From the NCBI GenBank assembly GCA_035606695.1, contig DATNEW010000050.1:62001-126000 (forward strand): DNA of 64,000 nucleotides, read 5' to 3'. The DNA comes from Gemmatimonadaceae bacterium. Lineage in GTDB: Bacteria > Gemmatimonadota > Gemmatimonadetes > Gemmatimonadales > Gemmatimonadaceae. The notes below the pieces were generated by a model. That model was given only the letters and a program-made list of their open reading frames with translations. It ran no database searches and was not told the origin of the DNA. The stretch's first letter is position 1, and each line of letters starts with the position of its first letter. A program made the position numbers and the translations under genes. Shown in pieces: positions 16,936 to 25,590 of this stretch.

Positions 16936-18122
16936 CACTTCGAGGCCTGCTTCTGCTTCCACGCCGCGAGCACCTGCGCCTCACGCTCCGCGGAAATCCC
17001 CGCGATCTTTCCCTGCGACAACGCCTCGAGCTCCGCGGCTGGACGCGTCTTGTTCCAGTCGAGCGTATCCTTCGCGGTGACCGCGAGCGGACGGAACGTC
17101 AGACCGGCGGCAATCGCCTTGTCGACGCTCCGTCGCGAAAACCCGGCGCGCTCCGGCGTATCCGGTACGACGACCGGCATGTTCGACCACGGCCGAATGC
17201 CCTGCTCCTGCAGAAAGCTCCACGGCACCCATGTGAATTGCGCGCCGGCCGTCGTCACCGCCTTGATGCCGTACAGCATTTCGGCGAGCGACAACGGCTT
17301 CGCCGGACCGGTCGCGTTGAACGTTCCGAGCGTGTGGTTTTCCGCGACGCGAATGGTCCATTCGGCGAGATCGCGCGAATCGATGATCTGCACCGGATCG
17401 TTCGGCGTGCCCGGCGCGAGCACTTCCCCGCCCTTGTCGATGCGGTACGGCCAGTAGGTGAATCGATCCGACCGATCGAGCGGACCGACGATGAGGCCCG
17501 GGCGAATGATCGTGTACATGTCCGCATACTGCCGCGCGACTTCATGCTCGGACTCGGACTTGAGCACGCCGTACATGCGGCCGAAATCCGCCGGCTTCAC
17601 CGCGTAGAGATCGACGCCTGCCGGCGCCGGCGTCGTGTGATCGCTCTCGTCGACCCACGCGTGGCTGTTGTCGGGATAAACCGAAATGGTCGAAATGAAG
17701 ATGTAGTGATTCGTGTTCCCTTTCATGTACTGCGCGACGTTGCGCACCCAGGCCGGTGCGGTCGTCGGATTGTCGATCACAACGTCGAACTTCCGGCCCT
17801 TGAGCGCGCTGACGTCCGCATTCAAATCACCGATGAGCTGATCGACGCGCCCCTTGAAAAAATCCGGACGCGTGCGGTTGCGATTCAGCAGCGTGACCTT
17901 GTGCCCGCGCGCGATCGCATACTCGACCTGCTCGGGCCCCGTGAACCCCGTGCCCCCGAGAATGAGAATGTCGAGCGACTTGGCCGCGCGCTCGATGCTC
18001 GGCGCGTCGGCACCCAGGAGTTCCGGCGGCTGCGCCATCGAGATCTTCGGCAGCGTATCGAGGCCAATCGCGCCGGCGGCGACGGCGGAAGCTTTGATGA
18101 ATGTGCGGCGGTCGGTTGACAT
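16935..18122 (-). CDS. Tat-exported NAD(P)-dependent epimerase-like protein
   Basis: A 395-residue protein from ATG 18122. It begins with a twin-arginine signal (DRRTFIKASAVAAG) and then an NAD(P)-binding Rossmann fold (ILILGGTGFTGPEQVEYA near residue 52) of the extended SDR class. The usual YxxxK catalytic pair is not obvious; YGVLKSESE may hold Y and K. Secreted SDR proteins of this sort occur in Bacteroidota and related phyla, with unknown substrates. It is the first gene of the operon running down to 13856 and overlaps the next start by one base. A reading to 18536 crosses the divergent ggt gene and is rejected. Confidence 0.75.
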   Translation of the reverse strand: MSTDRRTFIKASAVAAGAIGLDTLPKISMAQPPELLGADAPSIERAAKSLDILILGGTGFTGPEQVEYAIARGHKVTLLNRNRTRPDFFKGRVDQLIGDLNADVSALKGRKFDVVIDNPTTAPAWVRNVAQYMKGNTNHYIFISTISVYPDNSHAWVDESDHTTPAPAGVDLYAVKPADFGRMYGVLKSESEHEVARQYADMYTIIRPGLIVGPLDRSDRFTYWPYRIDKGGEVLAPGTPNDPVQIIDSRDLAEWTIRVAENHTLGTFNATGPAKPLSLAEMLYGIKAVTTAGAQFTWVPWSFLQEQGIRPWSNMPVVVPDTPERAGFSRRSVDKAIAAGLTFRPLAVTAKDTLDWNKTRPAAELEALSQGKIAGISAEREAQVLAAWKQKQASK

Positions 18123-18282
18123 GGTTGACGCTGTGATGAGTGGCTCGCTCGCACGTGCGAATGCGAGCGCGAGCGCGAAACGATCGAGTGTCCGAGACAA
18201 TACTGACGCCTGGTCCAGCGCCTCGACAGTGGCGGCAACTCGCCAGTAAGTTCCCTTACACTCGGCAACCAGAGGCTTCCGA

Positions 18283-19998
18283 ATGCTTCGCCCCCTCGCT
18301 CGCGTCACCGCCCTGCTGTGTACAATCTGCGTCGCGGGCGCGGTTGGCGCGCAAACTGACAGCGGAATCGTTTCGTCGAAGCATGGCATGGTCGTGTCGA
18401 CGTCGGCGCCCGCGTCGGACGTCGGCGCGGCGATCCTCCGCAAAGGCGGCAACGCCATCGACGCCGCGGTGGCCACGGCGTTCGCGCTCGCGGTGACGCA
18501 CCCGAGCGCCGGGAACATCGGCGGCGGCGGCTTCATGATCGTTCGGCCCGCGAAGGGGGCACCGGTCGCGATCGACTATCGCGAACGCGCACCGTTCAAG
18601 TCGACGCAGACGATGTACCTCGACTCGACGGGCAAGATCGTTCGCCAGCGCACGGCAACGGGCTATCTCGCGCCCGGAGTGCCGGGCACGGTTCGCGGTC
18701 TGGCCATGGCGCACAAGCGGTACGGCACACTCGCGTGGAAGGACGTCGTGATGCCGGCCGCGGAGCTCGCCGAGCATGGCTTCGAGCTGTCGGAGGCGCT
18801 CGCGCGCTCGCTCAATCGCGAAGTCGCCGGCCAGATGGCGCGGTATCCCGCGTCGGTCGCCGCGTATGGCAAACCCGGCGGCGGACCGTGGGCGAAGGGC
18901 GATACGCTCGTGTTGAAGGATCTCGCACGAACGCTGCGCGCGATCGCCACGAAAGGGCCGAACGCCTTCTACACCGGTTGGATCGCCGACAGCATTGCCG
19001 CGACGATGGCCGAAAACGGCGGGCTGATCACGAAGAAGGATCTCGCCGCATACGAAGCGAAAGCGCGCAAGCCCATCACCGGCACCTTCAACGGCTATGC
19101 GTTGATCGGCATGCCGCCGCCGAGCAGCGGCGGCGTGACGATGGTCGAGATGCTGAACATTTTAGAGAACTTGAATATCGCGAAGCTCGGGCCCCAGGCG
19201 CCACAGACGCTGCATTACGAAATCGAAGCGATGCGTCGCGGCTATCTCGATCGCGCCCGCTACCTGGGCGATCCGGATTTCGTGAAGGACATGCCGCTCA
19301 CTCGGCTCATGTCGAAATCGTACGCGAAGTCGCTCGCCCAAACGATCGACCCCAATCACGCGTCGAGCAGCGTCGAGCTGGGCAAGGACATCGTGTCGCA
19401 GATCGCGTCGACCGAGCACGATGAGACCACGCAGTTCTCGGTCGTGGACAAGGACGGCAACGCCGTGTCGAACACCTTCACGCTCGAGGGCGGATTCGGT
19501 TCGCATGTCGTCGTTCGCGGCACAGGGATGATTCTCAACAACGAGATGGGCGACTTCAACAAGAAGCCCGGCGAGACGAACGTCACGGGCGACATCGGCA
19601 CGCCGGCGAATCTCATCGCGCCCGGGAAGCGCATGCTCAGCTCGATGAGCCCCACGATTCTGACCAAGAACGGCAAGCTGTTCATGGTGACCGGGTCGCC
19701 GGGCGGGCGCACGATCATCAATACGGTCATGGAGATCATCCTCAACGCGACGGCGTTCGACATGAACGTGCGTCAGGCCGTGGATGCGCCCCGCTTCCAC
19801 CACCAATGGCTGCCCGACGAAGTCACGTTCGAGCGCGGCGCGATTCCGGATTCAACCGCCGAGCGCCTGAAGGCGATGGGTCATGCCGTTCGCTTCGGCG
19901 GCGTGCAGGGCGACGGCCATTCGATCATCGTGCGCGACGGCGTCGCGTACGGCGCGAACGACCACCGGAGCCCGGACTCGAAGGTCGCGGTGCCGTAA
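18283..19998 (+). CDS. ggt: Gamma-glutamyltransferase
   Basis: A 571-residue Ntn-hydrolase precursor with a signal peptide ending near AVGAQ. It has GGNAIDAAVATAFAL and GGGGFMIV in the large subunit. T382 in ETTQFSVVDKDGNAV is the expected autoprocessing site and nucleophile at the start of the small subunit, equivalent to the Thr in TTHYSVVD of E. coli. It cleaves gamma-glutamyl bonds, as in glutathione, in the periplasm or outside. It is divergent from the epimerase-like gene (160 bp) and ends 2 bp from the convergent msrB stop. Confidence 0.93.
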   Translation: MLRPLARVTALLCTICVAGAVGAQTDSGIVSSKHGMVVSTSAPASDVGAAILRKGGNAIDAAVATAFALAVTHPSAGNIGGGGFMIVRPAKGAPVAIDYRERAPFKSTQTMYLDSTGKIVRQRTATGYLAPGVPGTVRGLAMAHKRYGTLAWKDVVMPAAELAEHGFELSEALARSLNREVAGQMARYPASVAAYGKPGGGPWAKGDTLVLKDLARTLRAIATKGPNAFYTGWIADSIAATMAENGGLITKKDLAAYEAKARKPITGTFNGYALIGMPPPSSGGVTMVEMLNILENLNIAKLGPQAPQTLHYEIEAMRRGYLDRARYLGDPDFVKDMPLTRLMSKSYAKSLAQTIDPNHASSSVELGKDIVSQIASTEHDETTQFSVVDKDGNAVSNTFTLEGGFGSHVVVRGTGMILNNEMGDFNKKPGETNVTGDIGTPANLIAPGKRMLSSMSPTILTKNGKLFMVTGSPGGRTIINTVMEIILNATAFDMNVRQAVDAPRFHHQWLPDEVTFERGAIPDSTAERLKAMGHAVRFGGVQGDGHSIIVRDGVAYGANDHRSPDSKVAVP

Positions 19999-20000
19999 GG

Positions 20001-20396
20001 CTACTTCTTCTCGTCGAGCTTGAGCGACGCGGAGTTCACACAGTAGCGAAGACCGGTGGGCTTCGGTCCGTCGTCGAACAGGTGGCCGAGGTGACAGCCG
20101 CACTTGGCGCAGTGGATCTCGGTCCGCCGCATGAAGTGGCCGTTGTCCTCTTCCGTCGCGATCGCGCCCGCATTGAGGGCATCATAAAAACTCGGCCAGC
20201 CCGAGCCGGAGTCGAACTTCGTGTCCGACGTGAAGAGCGGCTCGCCGCAGCACACGCATTTGTAGACGCCGGGCGTGTGAGAATCCCAATACTGGCCGGT
20301 GAACGCGCGTTCGGTTCCCTTTTCGCGCGCGATGCGGTATTGCTCGGGAGTGAGCTCCTTTGCCCACTCCGCGTCTGATTTTTCTATTTTGGACAT
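20001..20396 (-). CDS. msrB: Peptide-methionine (R)-S-oxide reductase MsrB
   Basis: A 131-residue cytoplasmic MsrB. Two CxxC pairs for structural zinc are present (CVCCG and CAKCG), with [10 protein letters not shown] and the catalytic cysteine in [11 protein letters not shown]. It reduces methionine-R-sulfoxide in proteins with thioredoxin. A GAGGA site lies 8 bases before the ATG. The 58-residue gene lies 56 bp upstream on the same strand and may share its promoter. Confidence 0.95.
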   Translation of the reverse strand: MSKIEKSDAEWAKELTPEQYRIAREKGTERAFTGQYWDSHTPGVYKCVCCGEPLFTSDTKFDSGSGWPSFYDALNAGAIATEEDNGHFMRRTEIHCAKCGCHLGHLFDDGPKPTGLRYCVNSASLKLDEKK

Positions 20397-20452
20397 TTAT
20401 TGTTCCTCACTTCGGCGCTTCGCACCTACGCTCGGAATTCCGCCGAGAAAGT

Positions 20453-20629
20453 TTAGAACTCTCTCTTCTTCATGATCTCGAAGAGCTCGGCCGCCTCGGT
20501 ATCCTTGTCGTTTTCCCTGGGCCGCGTAACGTCGAGCGTCGCATCATATGTACGCCGTTGGGACGCTTTCGGTTTGTTGGCTTTGGCCATGGTTTTCTTC
20601 ATGAGCTTCGCAAGCTGTTTCTCGTCCAT
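20453..20629 (-). CDS. Short highly charged hypothetical protein (58 residues)
   Basis: Opens at ATG 20629 with ACGGAGACC 8 bases upstream, a good ribosome-binding site, and ends at TAA 20453. The product is Lys/Glu-rich and helical (DEKQLAKLMKKTMAK ... DTEAAELFEIMKKREF), with a basic first half and an acidic second half. No homologue recognised. It is in the same direction as msrB, 56 bp before it. Confidence 0.55.
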   Translation of the reverse strand: MDEKQLAKLMKKTMAKANKPKASQRRTYDATLDVTRPRENDKDTEAAELFEIMKKREF

Positions 20630-20716
20630 GCCGGTCTCCGTCTAGAGTGAGCGAAGCGGATATCCTTAAGCTATTGTTCAGCGCAACGCCAAAACAGACC
20701 TCGCTGCAACTCATAC

Positions 20717-21631
20717 ATGGAATCGACTAGCGAGCCAAGCCGGACCATTTCGGCGGCGCGCGCACATCTCGAACGCGGGTTTCGATTCGAGCAAGCGGGG
20801 ACCCTGGAGCGGGCGCTCGAGGCGTATCGCGATGCGCTCGCGGCGCGTCCGACCGAGCCCGAAGAGGCCGAGGCGCGGCTGCGCGTGGCGCGGGTGTATC
20901 GCAGCATGGCGCGCTGGGCCGAGGCGCGAGTCGAATCGCGCGAAGCGGTGCGCATCGCCCGAGCGATCGGCACGAACGACCTGGCCGCCGAAGCGCTGAA
21001 CATCGAGGTGGGCGCGCTGCAGCTGCAGGGGTTCTTCGACGACGCCGACGTGATCGCGCTCGAAGCCCTGGCGCTGGCGCAGTCGCATCGCGTGCGCGGG
21101 ATCACGCTCCAGAATCTCGGGCGGAGCGCCGCCGAACGCCGGGAGTTCGAGAAGTCAGATGAGTATTTCGACGCATCGATTTCGGCATTTCGATCGGCGA
21201 ATTACGAGGTCGGCCTGGCGATCGCGCTCGCGAACGCGGCGAAGGCGGCGCTGGATCGGGGCGACGCGGAGCGCTCGATCGAGATCGGGATGGAATCGGT
21301 CGGAATCGCCCGCCGGCTGAACGCGTTGGATGTGCTGTTGACCGCGGTGCAGAATCAGGCGGCGGCGCACGTGGCGATCGGTGATCTCGAGGCTGCCGAG
21401 TCCCTGCTGACGGAAGCGCTGGGGCATTTCACGACGGCCCGCAATCCCGTACGGCAGGCGGAGTGTCTCGAGATCATGGGCAGGATCAGCGAGGTCCGAG
21501 AGGATTTTGCCACGGCGGCGCGGTGCTACGCCCGGGCGCGCGACCTGGCGACGGCCGCGAACGATCTACCGCTGGTCGAGCGGCTGGCGCGGAAGGCGGC
21601 AGCCGCCGACGAACATCGGGAGCAGGCCTGA
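20717..21631 (+). CDS. TPR-repeat protein
   Basis: A 304-residue soluble protein made of about six tetratricopeptide-like helical hairpins (for example ARAHLERGFRFEQAGTLERALEAYRDAL at residues 14-41). No enzymatic domain, signal or membrane segment. The architecture is close to that of the TPR protein at 25591 and to the TPR part of the large regulator at 28584, so it may be a scaffold or signalling partner in this region. Confidence 0.75.
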   Translation: MESTSEPSRTISAARAHLERGFRFEQAGTLERALEAYRDALAARPTEPEEAEARLRVARVYRSMARWAEARVESREAVRIARAIGTNDLAAEALNIEVGALQLQGFFDDADVIALEALALAQSHRVRGITLQNLGRSAAERREFEKSDEYFDASISAFRSANYEVGLAIALANAAKAALDRGDAERSIEIGMESVGIARRLNALDVLLTAVQNQAAAHVAIGDLEAAESLLTEALGHFTTARNPVRQAECLEIMGRISEVREDFATAARCYARARDLATAANDLPLVERLARKAAAADEHREQA

Positions 21632-21651
21632 TCGGCCGCTCCCACGAGCGA

Positions 21652-21855
21652 TCAGGGGCTGGGAGCGCTGCCGTCGATCGGCGCGCAGTACGGGTTGCCG
21701 TCCTGATCGTAGGCGACGATGTAACCGCTTCGGCAGGTGATTTCGTCGCGCTGCGGGTGCGCATTGGGCGCCTTGGCCGCTGATGGAGCGCTGGGCGAAT
21801 CGGAGCAAGCGGCCATCAGTAGGCCGGCTCCCAACAGTAACAGGATCTTCTTCAC
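21652..21855 (-). CDS. Small lipoprotein with two-cysteine tail
   Basis: A 67-residue precursor from a GTG at 21855 with GGAGGT 4 bases upstream, which fixes the start. The signal KKILLLLGAGLLMAAC has a clear lipobox, giving a mature lipoprotein of about 50 residues beginning CSDSPSAPSA. The tail has two cysteines in a C-x7-D-x2-G-x3-C arrangement that could form a disulfide. It shares this plan with the gene at 26953. Longer readings to 21891 add no conserved residues. Confidence 0.7.
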   Translation of the reverse strand: MKKILLLLGAGLLMAACSDSPSAPSAAKAPNAHPQRDEITCRSGYIVAYDQDGNPYCAPIDGSAPSP

Positions 21856-21997
21856 GACTACCTCCACGGATTCGACCTCCAGAAAGCACAATCCGTGCTC
21901 AACGAATTTGGTGCGATTGCGCTATCATACGGGGTGGCGCGCGGACTGGCCACCTGATGTATTCTTTATGTGAAAACCGCGTCGAGAGCGGAGCGAC

Positions 21998-22384
21998 ATG
22001 GCCCGACAGGGACGGCGAGCGCGACCGTCGAATCAAAACAAAAAGAACCAGCGGACGGCGAAGTCCGATTACTTCATGCAACCCGGCAAGCGCGCGACGG
22101 TGATCGTTCTGCGCAAGCCGATCGGCAATCGAGCCACCGCGAAGGTCTGCGGCGTGATGCCGAGCCGGGTCCATGCGAAGATGCTGATCAATCAGCTGGA
22201 GCGCGCGGAGTCGGTCGTGAAGGATCTGTTCCTCGAGGCGACCGATGACGGCATCGAGGCGCTCGAGGCCGTGCTGTTGGCCTGCTGTAATGAAGTACTC
22301 GAACGCGGCCCAAAAGTCCGTGACGTACGGCCTGCCGAGGCTGCTGAGGGTGAGGTCGAGGAGCGGGCTGCGTCGTCAGAGTAG
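21998..22384 (+). CDS. Hypothetical protein with basic N-terminus
   Basis: A 128-residue protein, with a GGAG site before the ATG. The first 20 residues are very basic (RQGRRARPSNQNKKNQR), the middle is helical and the C-terminus is acidic (AEAAEGEVEERAASSE). It could bind nucleic acid, but no domain is recognised. Its end overlaps the convergent sigma-54 activator gene by 9 bp. Confidence 0.5.
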   Translation: MARQGRRARPSNQNKKNQRTAKSDYFMQPGKRATVIVLRKPIGNRATAKVCGVMPSRVHAKMLINQLERAESVVKDLFLEATDDGIEALEAVLLACCNEVLERGPKVRDVRPAEAAEGEVEERAASSE

Positions 22385-23344
22385 CGGCAGTGGCGCGCCC
22401 ATAACGCGACACTCGATCCGCATCGAAATCCCGAGCCGTTTCGCGCGACGGTAGACCGTCGCGCGATGGATGCCAAGCCGGCGGGCGAGGCGGCGGGTGT
22501 TCCAGTCTGCGTCCTGGAGGAGTGCGACCAGCTGGTCGCGTTCGCGGCTGGATGGCTCGCGCGCCGGAATTCCGGGAGGCGCGGCGATCAATAGCGATGA
22601 CGAGCGGTGGCGAAGTGCGAGCTCGATCGCGTCGGCGTCGAGCGTCGATTGGTCGCGCGACAGGACGACCGCCGTGTCGATCACCTGGCGCAGCTCGCGG
22701 ACGTTGCCCGGCCAGGCCCGTTGCTGAAGCAGACACTCCGCGCGCCGTGTGAGCTTGCACGAGGCGTCGGAAAGGCGGGTGAAGTGCGCCGCGAGGATTG
22801 GGATGTCCTCGATGCGATCGGCCAGTGGCGGAACGGTGAGGACGATTCCGCTCAGGCGATGGGCGAGGTCGGCGCGGAAGCGGCCGTCGGCGATCAGGGA
22901 CGCGAGCGGTTCGTTGGTGGCTGCGATGGGCCGGAAGTCGCTGCGTGCGTCGCGACTCGAGCCGATGGGGCGAAACACGCCCGTTTCGATTGCGCGCAGC
23001 AGCTTGGCTTGTTGGGCGAGCGGCAGGCCGCCGATCTCGTCGAAGAATGCCGAACCGCCGTTTGCTTCGCGCAGGAATCCGAGGGATTCGCCGATGGCGC
23101 CGGTGTAGGCGCCGCGGACGTGGCCGAAGAGCGCGTCCTCGAACATTGAATCGCCGAGCGCGCAGACGTTGAACGCGACGAGTGAGCCCGACCGTCGGCT
23201 GGCGGCGTGGAGCCGTGCGGCGACGAGCTCCTTGCCGCTGCCGGTTGGACCTTCGATGAGGACCGGCAGCCGGGTGGGCGCGACCGTGTCGATGAGCTGG
23301 CGCAGGCGAACGATGGACAGCGATTCGCCGACGATCGCCGTCAT
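22376..23344 (-). CDS. Sigma-54-dependent transcriptional activator without receiver domain
   Basis: A 322-residue protein that is almost only an AAA+ activator domain plus HTH. Walker A is GPTGSGKE, the sigma-54 contact loop is GAYTGA (a variant of GAFTGA), Walker B is FFDEIG and the sensor/arginine-finger region includes RFRADLAHRLS. The C-terminus has a Fis-type helix-turn-helix (NTRRLARRLGIHRATVYRRAKRLGI). There is no N-terminal receiver or sensor domain, so activity must be controlled otherwise. Its ATG overlaps the stop of the GspK-like gene (ATGA), placing it last in the pseudopilin operon. Confidence 0.9.
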   Translation of the reverse strand: MTAIVGESLSIVRLRQLIDTVAPTRLPVLIEGPTGSGKELVAARLHAASRRSGSLVAFNVCALGDSMFEDALFGHVRGAYTGAIGESLGFLREANGGSAFFDEIGGLPLAQQAKLLRAIETGVFRPIGSSRDARSDFRPIAATNEPLASLIADGRFRADLAHRLSGIVLTVPPLADRIEDIPILAAHFTRLSDASCKLTRRAECLLQQRAWPGNVRELRQVIDTAVVLSRDQSTLDADAIELALRHRSSSLLIAAPPGIPAREPSSRERDQLVALLQDADWNTRRLARRLGIHRATVYRRAKRLGISMRIECRVMGAPLPLL

Positions 23345-24216
23345 GAGAGAACTCTAAACGCGATCGCGCGCGTTTGGCGGCCGACGCGGACGAGGCGCCA
23401 TTGCAATGCGACCGTTGCGGGTGGCGTGCCGCTGGAGGCGGAGACGCGAAGAAGCCACGCGTCCGGATCGGGCGTGGTGAGGCGCTGTGCGTCGGGGAAT
23501 CGTGCGATGAGCGAGTCGGCGGCGGTTGCGGAAAGGTGGCCGAGGATGTTGGTGAGCGCGTCGAGCGGGCCGTTGCTGGTGCGGAGGTCGACGATTGCGT
23601 CGGCGGTTTCGCGCGAGATGCCCGGCGTGGCGACGAGCGCGGATGCGGGCGCGTTGGCGAGTGAGAGGCGGCCGGGTTCGGTGGTGAGCGTGGAATCGAA
23701 TGATGGTGCCAATGACGAGAGCAGTGCGCGGAGATGGCGGTCGTCGTCGAGCAGGACGACGCTACGTGTTGAGTCGCGGGCGGAGTCGATGCGGGCGACG
23801 AGAGCGTCGGCGTTGGGGAGTTGTTGGTCCGCGGCGAGTCGGAGCAGCATTTCGTCGGTGGCCGTGTTGATGTCGATGCGCGTGCCGGCGGCTTCGAGTG
23901 CGATGGTGCATGCCGTGTCGTGTGAGGCGGACGTGGCGATGGCGTCGAGCGTGCGCCATGCGCGATTGGCCGCTGCATCGTTGATCGCGTCGCGGAGGGT
24001 GGCGTCGATTGTCGATTGCGTCTTTCGTGCGCAGCCGATCGCGAGCCAGTACGCGCGTTGGTGATGGACGCGATTGCGTGCCGCGTCGATGGAGACGCGG
24101 CCGGTGAGCGCGAAGGCGATTGTCGATATCGTGGCGACGGTGATCACCCAGAGGACGGTGAGCATCGCGAAGCCTGTGCGCTTGCGGCGGCGGCGGGCGA
24201 CGGAGCGATCAATCAC
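23341..24216 (-). CDS. GspK-like type II secretion minor pseudopilin
   Basis: About 291 residues from GTG 24216, a start that overlaps the upstream stop by 8 bp. A basic stretch and a prepilin-like N-terminus (KRTGFAMLTVLWVITVATI) are followed by the GspK periplasmic region with a helix-hairpin-helix-like motif (LANAPASALVATPGISRETADAIV). GspK caps the pseudopilus tip. Residue +5 after the presumed cleavage glycine is not Glu, as is typical of GspK. No GspC-G, L or M gene is in the window, so the main secretion machinery must be elsewhere. The coding strand is unusually A+C-rich. Confidence 0.75.
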   Translation of the reverse strand: MIDRSVARRRRKRTGFAMLTVLWVITVATISTIAFALTGRVSIDAARNRVHHQRAYWLAIGCARKTQSTIDATLRDAINDAAANRAWRTLDAIATSASHDTACTIALEAAGTRIDINTATDEMLLRLAADQQLPNADALVARIDSARDSTRSVVLLDDDRHLRALLSSLAPSFDSTLTTEPGRLSLANAPASALVATPGISRETADAIVDLRTSNGPLDALTNILGHLSATAADSLIARFPDAQRLTTPDPDAWLLRVSASSGTPPATVALQWRLVRVGRQTRAIAFRVLS

Positions 24217-24739
24217 GTGCGGCTCCGATTGGTAAGACCGTTGTGTCGTGTGCGCTGGTAATCCCCAGAGCCGCGGGGATGGTGACCGCGGTCCGCCACG
24301 TGGTGTTCCATGTTGAATCGGCGCCGGCGGTGCCGAGGAAGAGGAAGGATGCGGTGCCGAGTTGGCGGTGGAGCGGGAGGAGACCGCCGTCGTGGGTTTG
24401 GGCGTAGATGATGCTGCTATCGCGTGTGGAGTCGATGAGGAGGGTGATGACGCAAGTCGTCGACCAGCCTGCGGGCTCGGCGCATCGCGTGCGGTATTGG
24501 ACGAAGTGCGTATCGCCTGCAAAGTTCTGCGTCGTATCGTTCGAGGGCATGGCGTTGGCGAGGAGGTCGGTGAGGAGTGCGTTGCCCGTGCCTTCGCGCG
24601 CGTTGTCGGTGGCGTCGCGTTGGATGTGTCGGCCCTGGGTCTCGAGCTGGTCGAGGGTGTACGCGGCGGTTTCGATGACCAGGGCCGCGAGCGCGAGCGC
24701 GAGGACGATTTCGAACAGTGTGAATCCGTTGGGGCGCAT
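24209..24739 (-). CDS. Type II/IV pilin-like protein (GspJ-like pseudopilin)
   Basis: A 176-residue protein with a classic class III prepilin signal: GFTLFEIVLALALAALV, where cleavage follows Gly and Glu is at +5. The rest is a beta-rich periplasmic domain with a Cys pair (RCAEPAGWSTTC). Size and position before a GspK-like gene suggest a GspJ-type minor pseudopilin. ATG 24739 shares a base with the upstream stop (TGATG); a GTG at 24745 is the alternative. Strong A+C bias on the coding strand, like its neighbours. Confidence 0.75.
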   Translation of the reverse strand: MRPNGFTLFEIVLALALAALVIETAAYTLDQLETQGRHIQRDATDNAREGTGNALLTDLLANAMPSNDTTQNFAGDTHFVQYRTRCAEPAGWSTTCVITLLIDSTRDSSIIYAQTHDGGLLPLHRQLGTASFLFLGTAGADSTWNTTWRTAVTIPAALGITSAHDTTVLPIGAARD

Positions 24740-25269
24740 CAGCACGCGTAGCGGAAGGCCGCGTTGCGCCGCTCGAGGTCTGCGTTGTCGGCGAGGCAGC
24801 GTGCGTAGGTCGAGTCGGCGCGCGCGAGGCGTGGCGGCGCGGGGTCGAGTGATCCCGGTGTGTTCGCGTAAACGAGCTCGACGAACGTGAATGTCGTCGC
24901 GTGTGTTGGTACCGCGGCGAGGATGCGGGGTAGAACCCCGCGGACGATTTGCGAGTCGGTGCTGGCGATGTCGACCCAGGTGGTAGATGCCGAATCGGCG
25001 GTGCCGAGTTGTTGGGTGAGGAGTCGGAAGAGGGTGGAGCGTGCGGTGGTGTCGCTGGGTGTGCAGTGGGCGCGGGTGCCGCTGCCGGCGTCATCGAAGC
25101 GTCGTGTTCCGGTGGTGGCGATGCGCCGGATGATGTGCGATGGCGGTTGGGCGACGACGGCGATGAGCGTTGTATAACAGGGTGGGGTATTGCGCGGTGG
25201 AATGATGAGGGCCGCGGCGCTGAGGAGTGCGGCGGCGAGGATGGACGTGGGTGTGGTGGCGGAATGCAT
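24739..25269 (-). CDS. Exported hypothetical protein, first gene of pseudopilin operon
   Basis: A 176-residue protein with a hydrophobic N-terminal segment (TSILAAALLSAAALI) that reads as a signal peptide or anchor. It lacks the Gly-Phe-Thr-Leu-x-Glu prepilin motif. The rest is rich in Thr, Ala and Arg, with cysteines at about 31, 69, 158 and 176. Its stop is coupled to the GspJ-like start, so it is probably a partner of the pseudopilins, perhaps a chaperone-like or minor subunit. Family not recognised. Confidence 0.6.
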   Translation of the reverse strand: MHSATTPTSILAAALLSAAALIIPPRNTPPCYTTLIAVVAQPPSHIIRRIATTGTRRFDDAGSGTRAHCTPSDTTARSTLFRLLTQQLGTADSASTTWVDIASTDSQIVRGVLPRILAAVPTHATTFTFVELVYANTPGSLDPAPPRLARADSTYARCLADNADLERRNAAFRYAC

Positions 25270-25590
25270 GATTGATTGCGGATCGCGAGGGGGACGAGGG
25301 ACGCGGGGTGTGTGGCGGCGGCGTGTGTCCAGCGTGGCGTGGGTGCCGTCGGCGGGTTGACGCGTCCAATGTGGTGGCGGTGGGCGTCGCGACCATCAGC
25401 AATCGAGTGTGTGTAGCGTTGTTTTGTTGCAGGGGTGGAATGGAACGGGATGGAATGGGGCGGTTTATTTGAGTTTTGTGACGAGGATTACCGAAATGTG
25501 GAAAACGTCACATTTCGCGGGTGTCAATGACATGAACAGGGGCTTGATGATCGTGGGGCGGGTGCCGATATATGGCTTAGAGGTATATGT
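25270..25590. other. Intergenic region between pseudopilin operon and TPR gene
   Basis: A 321-bp gap between divergent genes. It is rich in G and T on the plus strand, with a purine-rich TGGAA-type repeat at 25435-25460 and a pair of overlapping inverted repeats at 25478-25517. No ORF here has a good start. I found no convincing sigma-54 -24/-12 element on the pseudopilin side. Confidence 0.5.
25478..25517. promoter_or_regulatory. Mutually exclusive inverted repeats
   Basis: CGAAATGTG (25492-25500) and CACATTTCG (25509-25517) are perfect 9-bp arms with an 8-base loop. GTGACG (25478-25483) and CGTCAC (25506-25511) form a second perfect 6-bp pair that shares CAC with the right arm, so only one stem can form at a time. 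It lies 74 bp before the TPR gene start and could be an operator or a leader switch. Confidence 0.5.

Noticed and set aside
22188-23978. A 596-residue minus-strand frame
   Set aside because: It crosses the sigma-54 activator and GspK-like genes in another frame and is Pro/Arg/His low-complexity.
22376-25269. A complete type II secretion system
   Set aside because: Only pseudopilin-like genes and an activator are present; no secretin, ATPase, platform or major pseudopilin.
25270-25420. Sigma-54 promoter before the pseudopilin operon
   Set aside because: AGCAATCGAGTGTGTA on the plus strand partly fits a reversed -12/-24 element, but the GG of the -24 box is missing.
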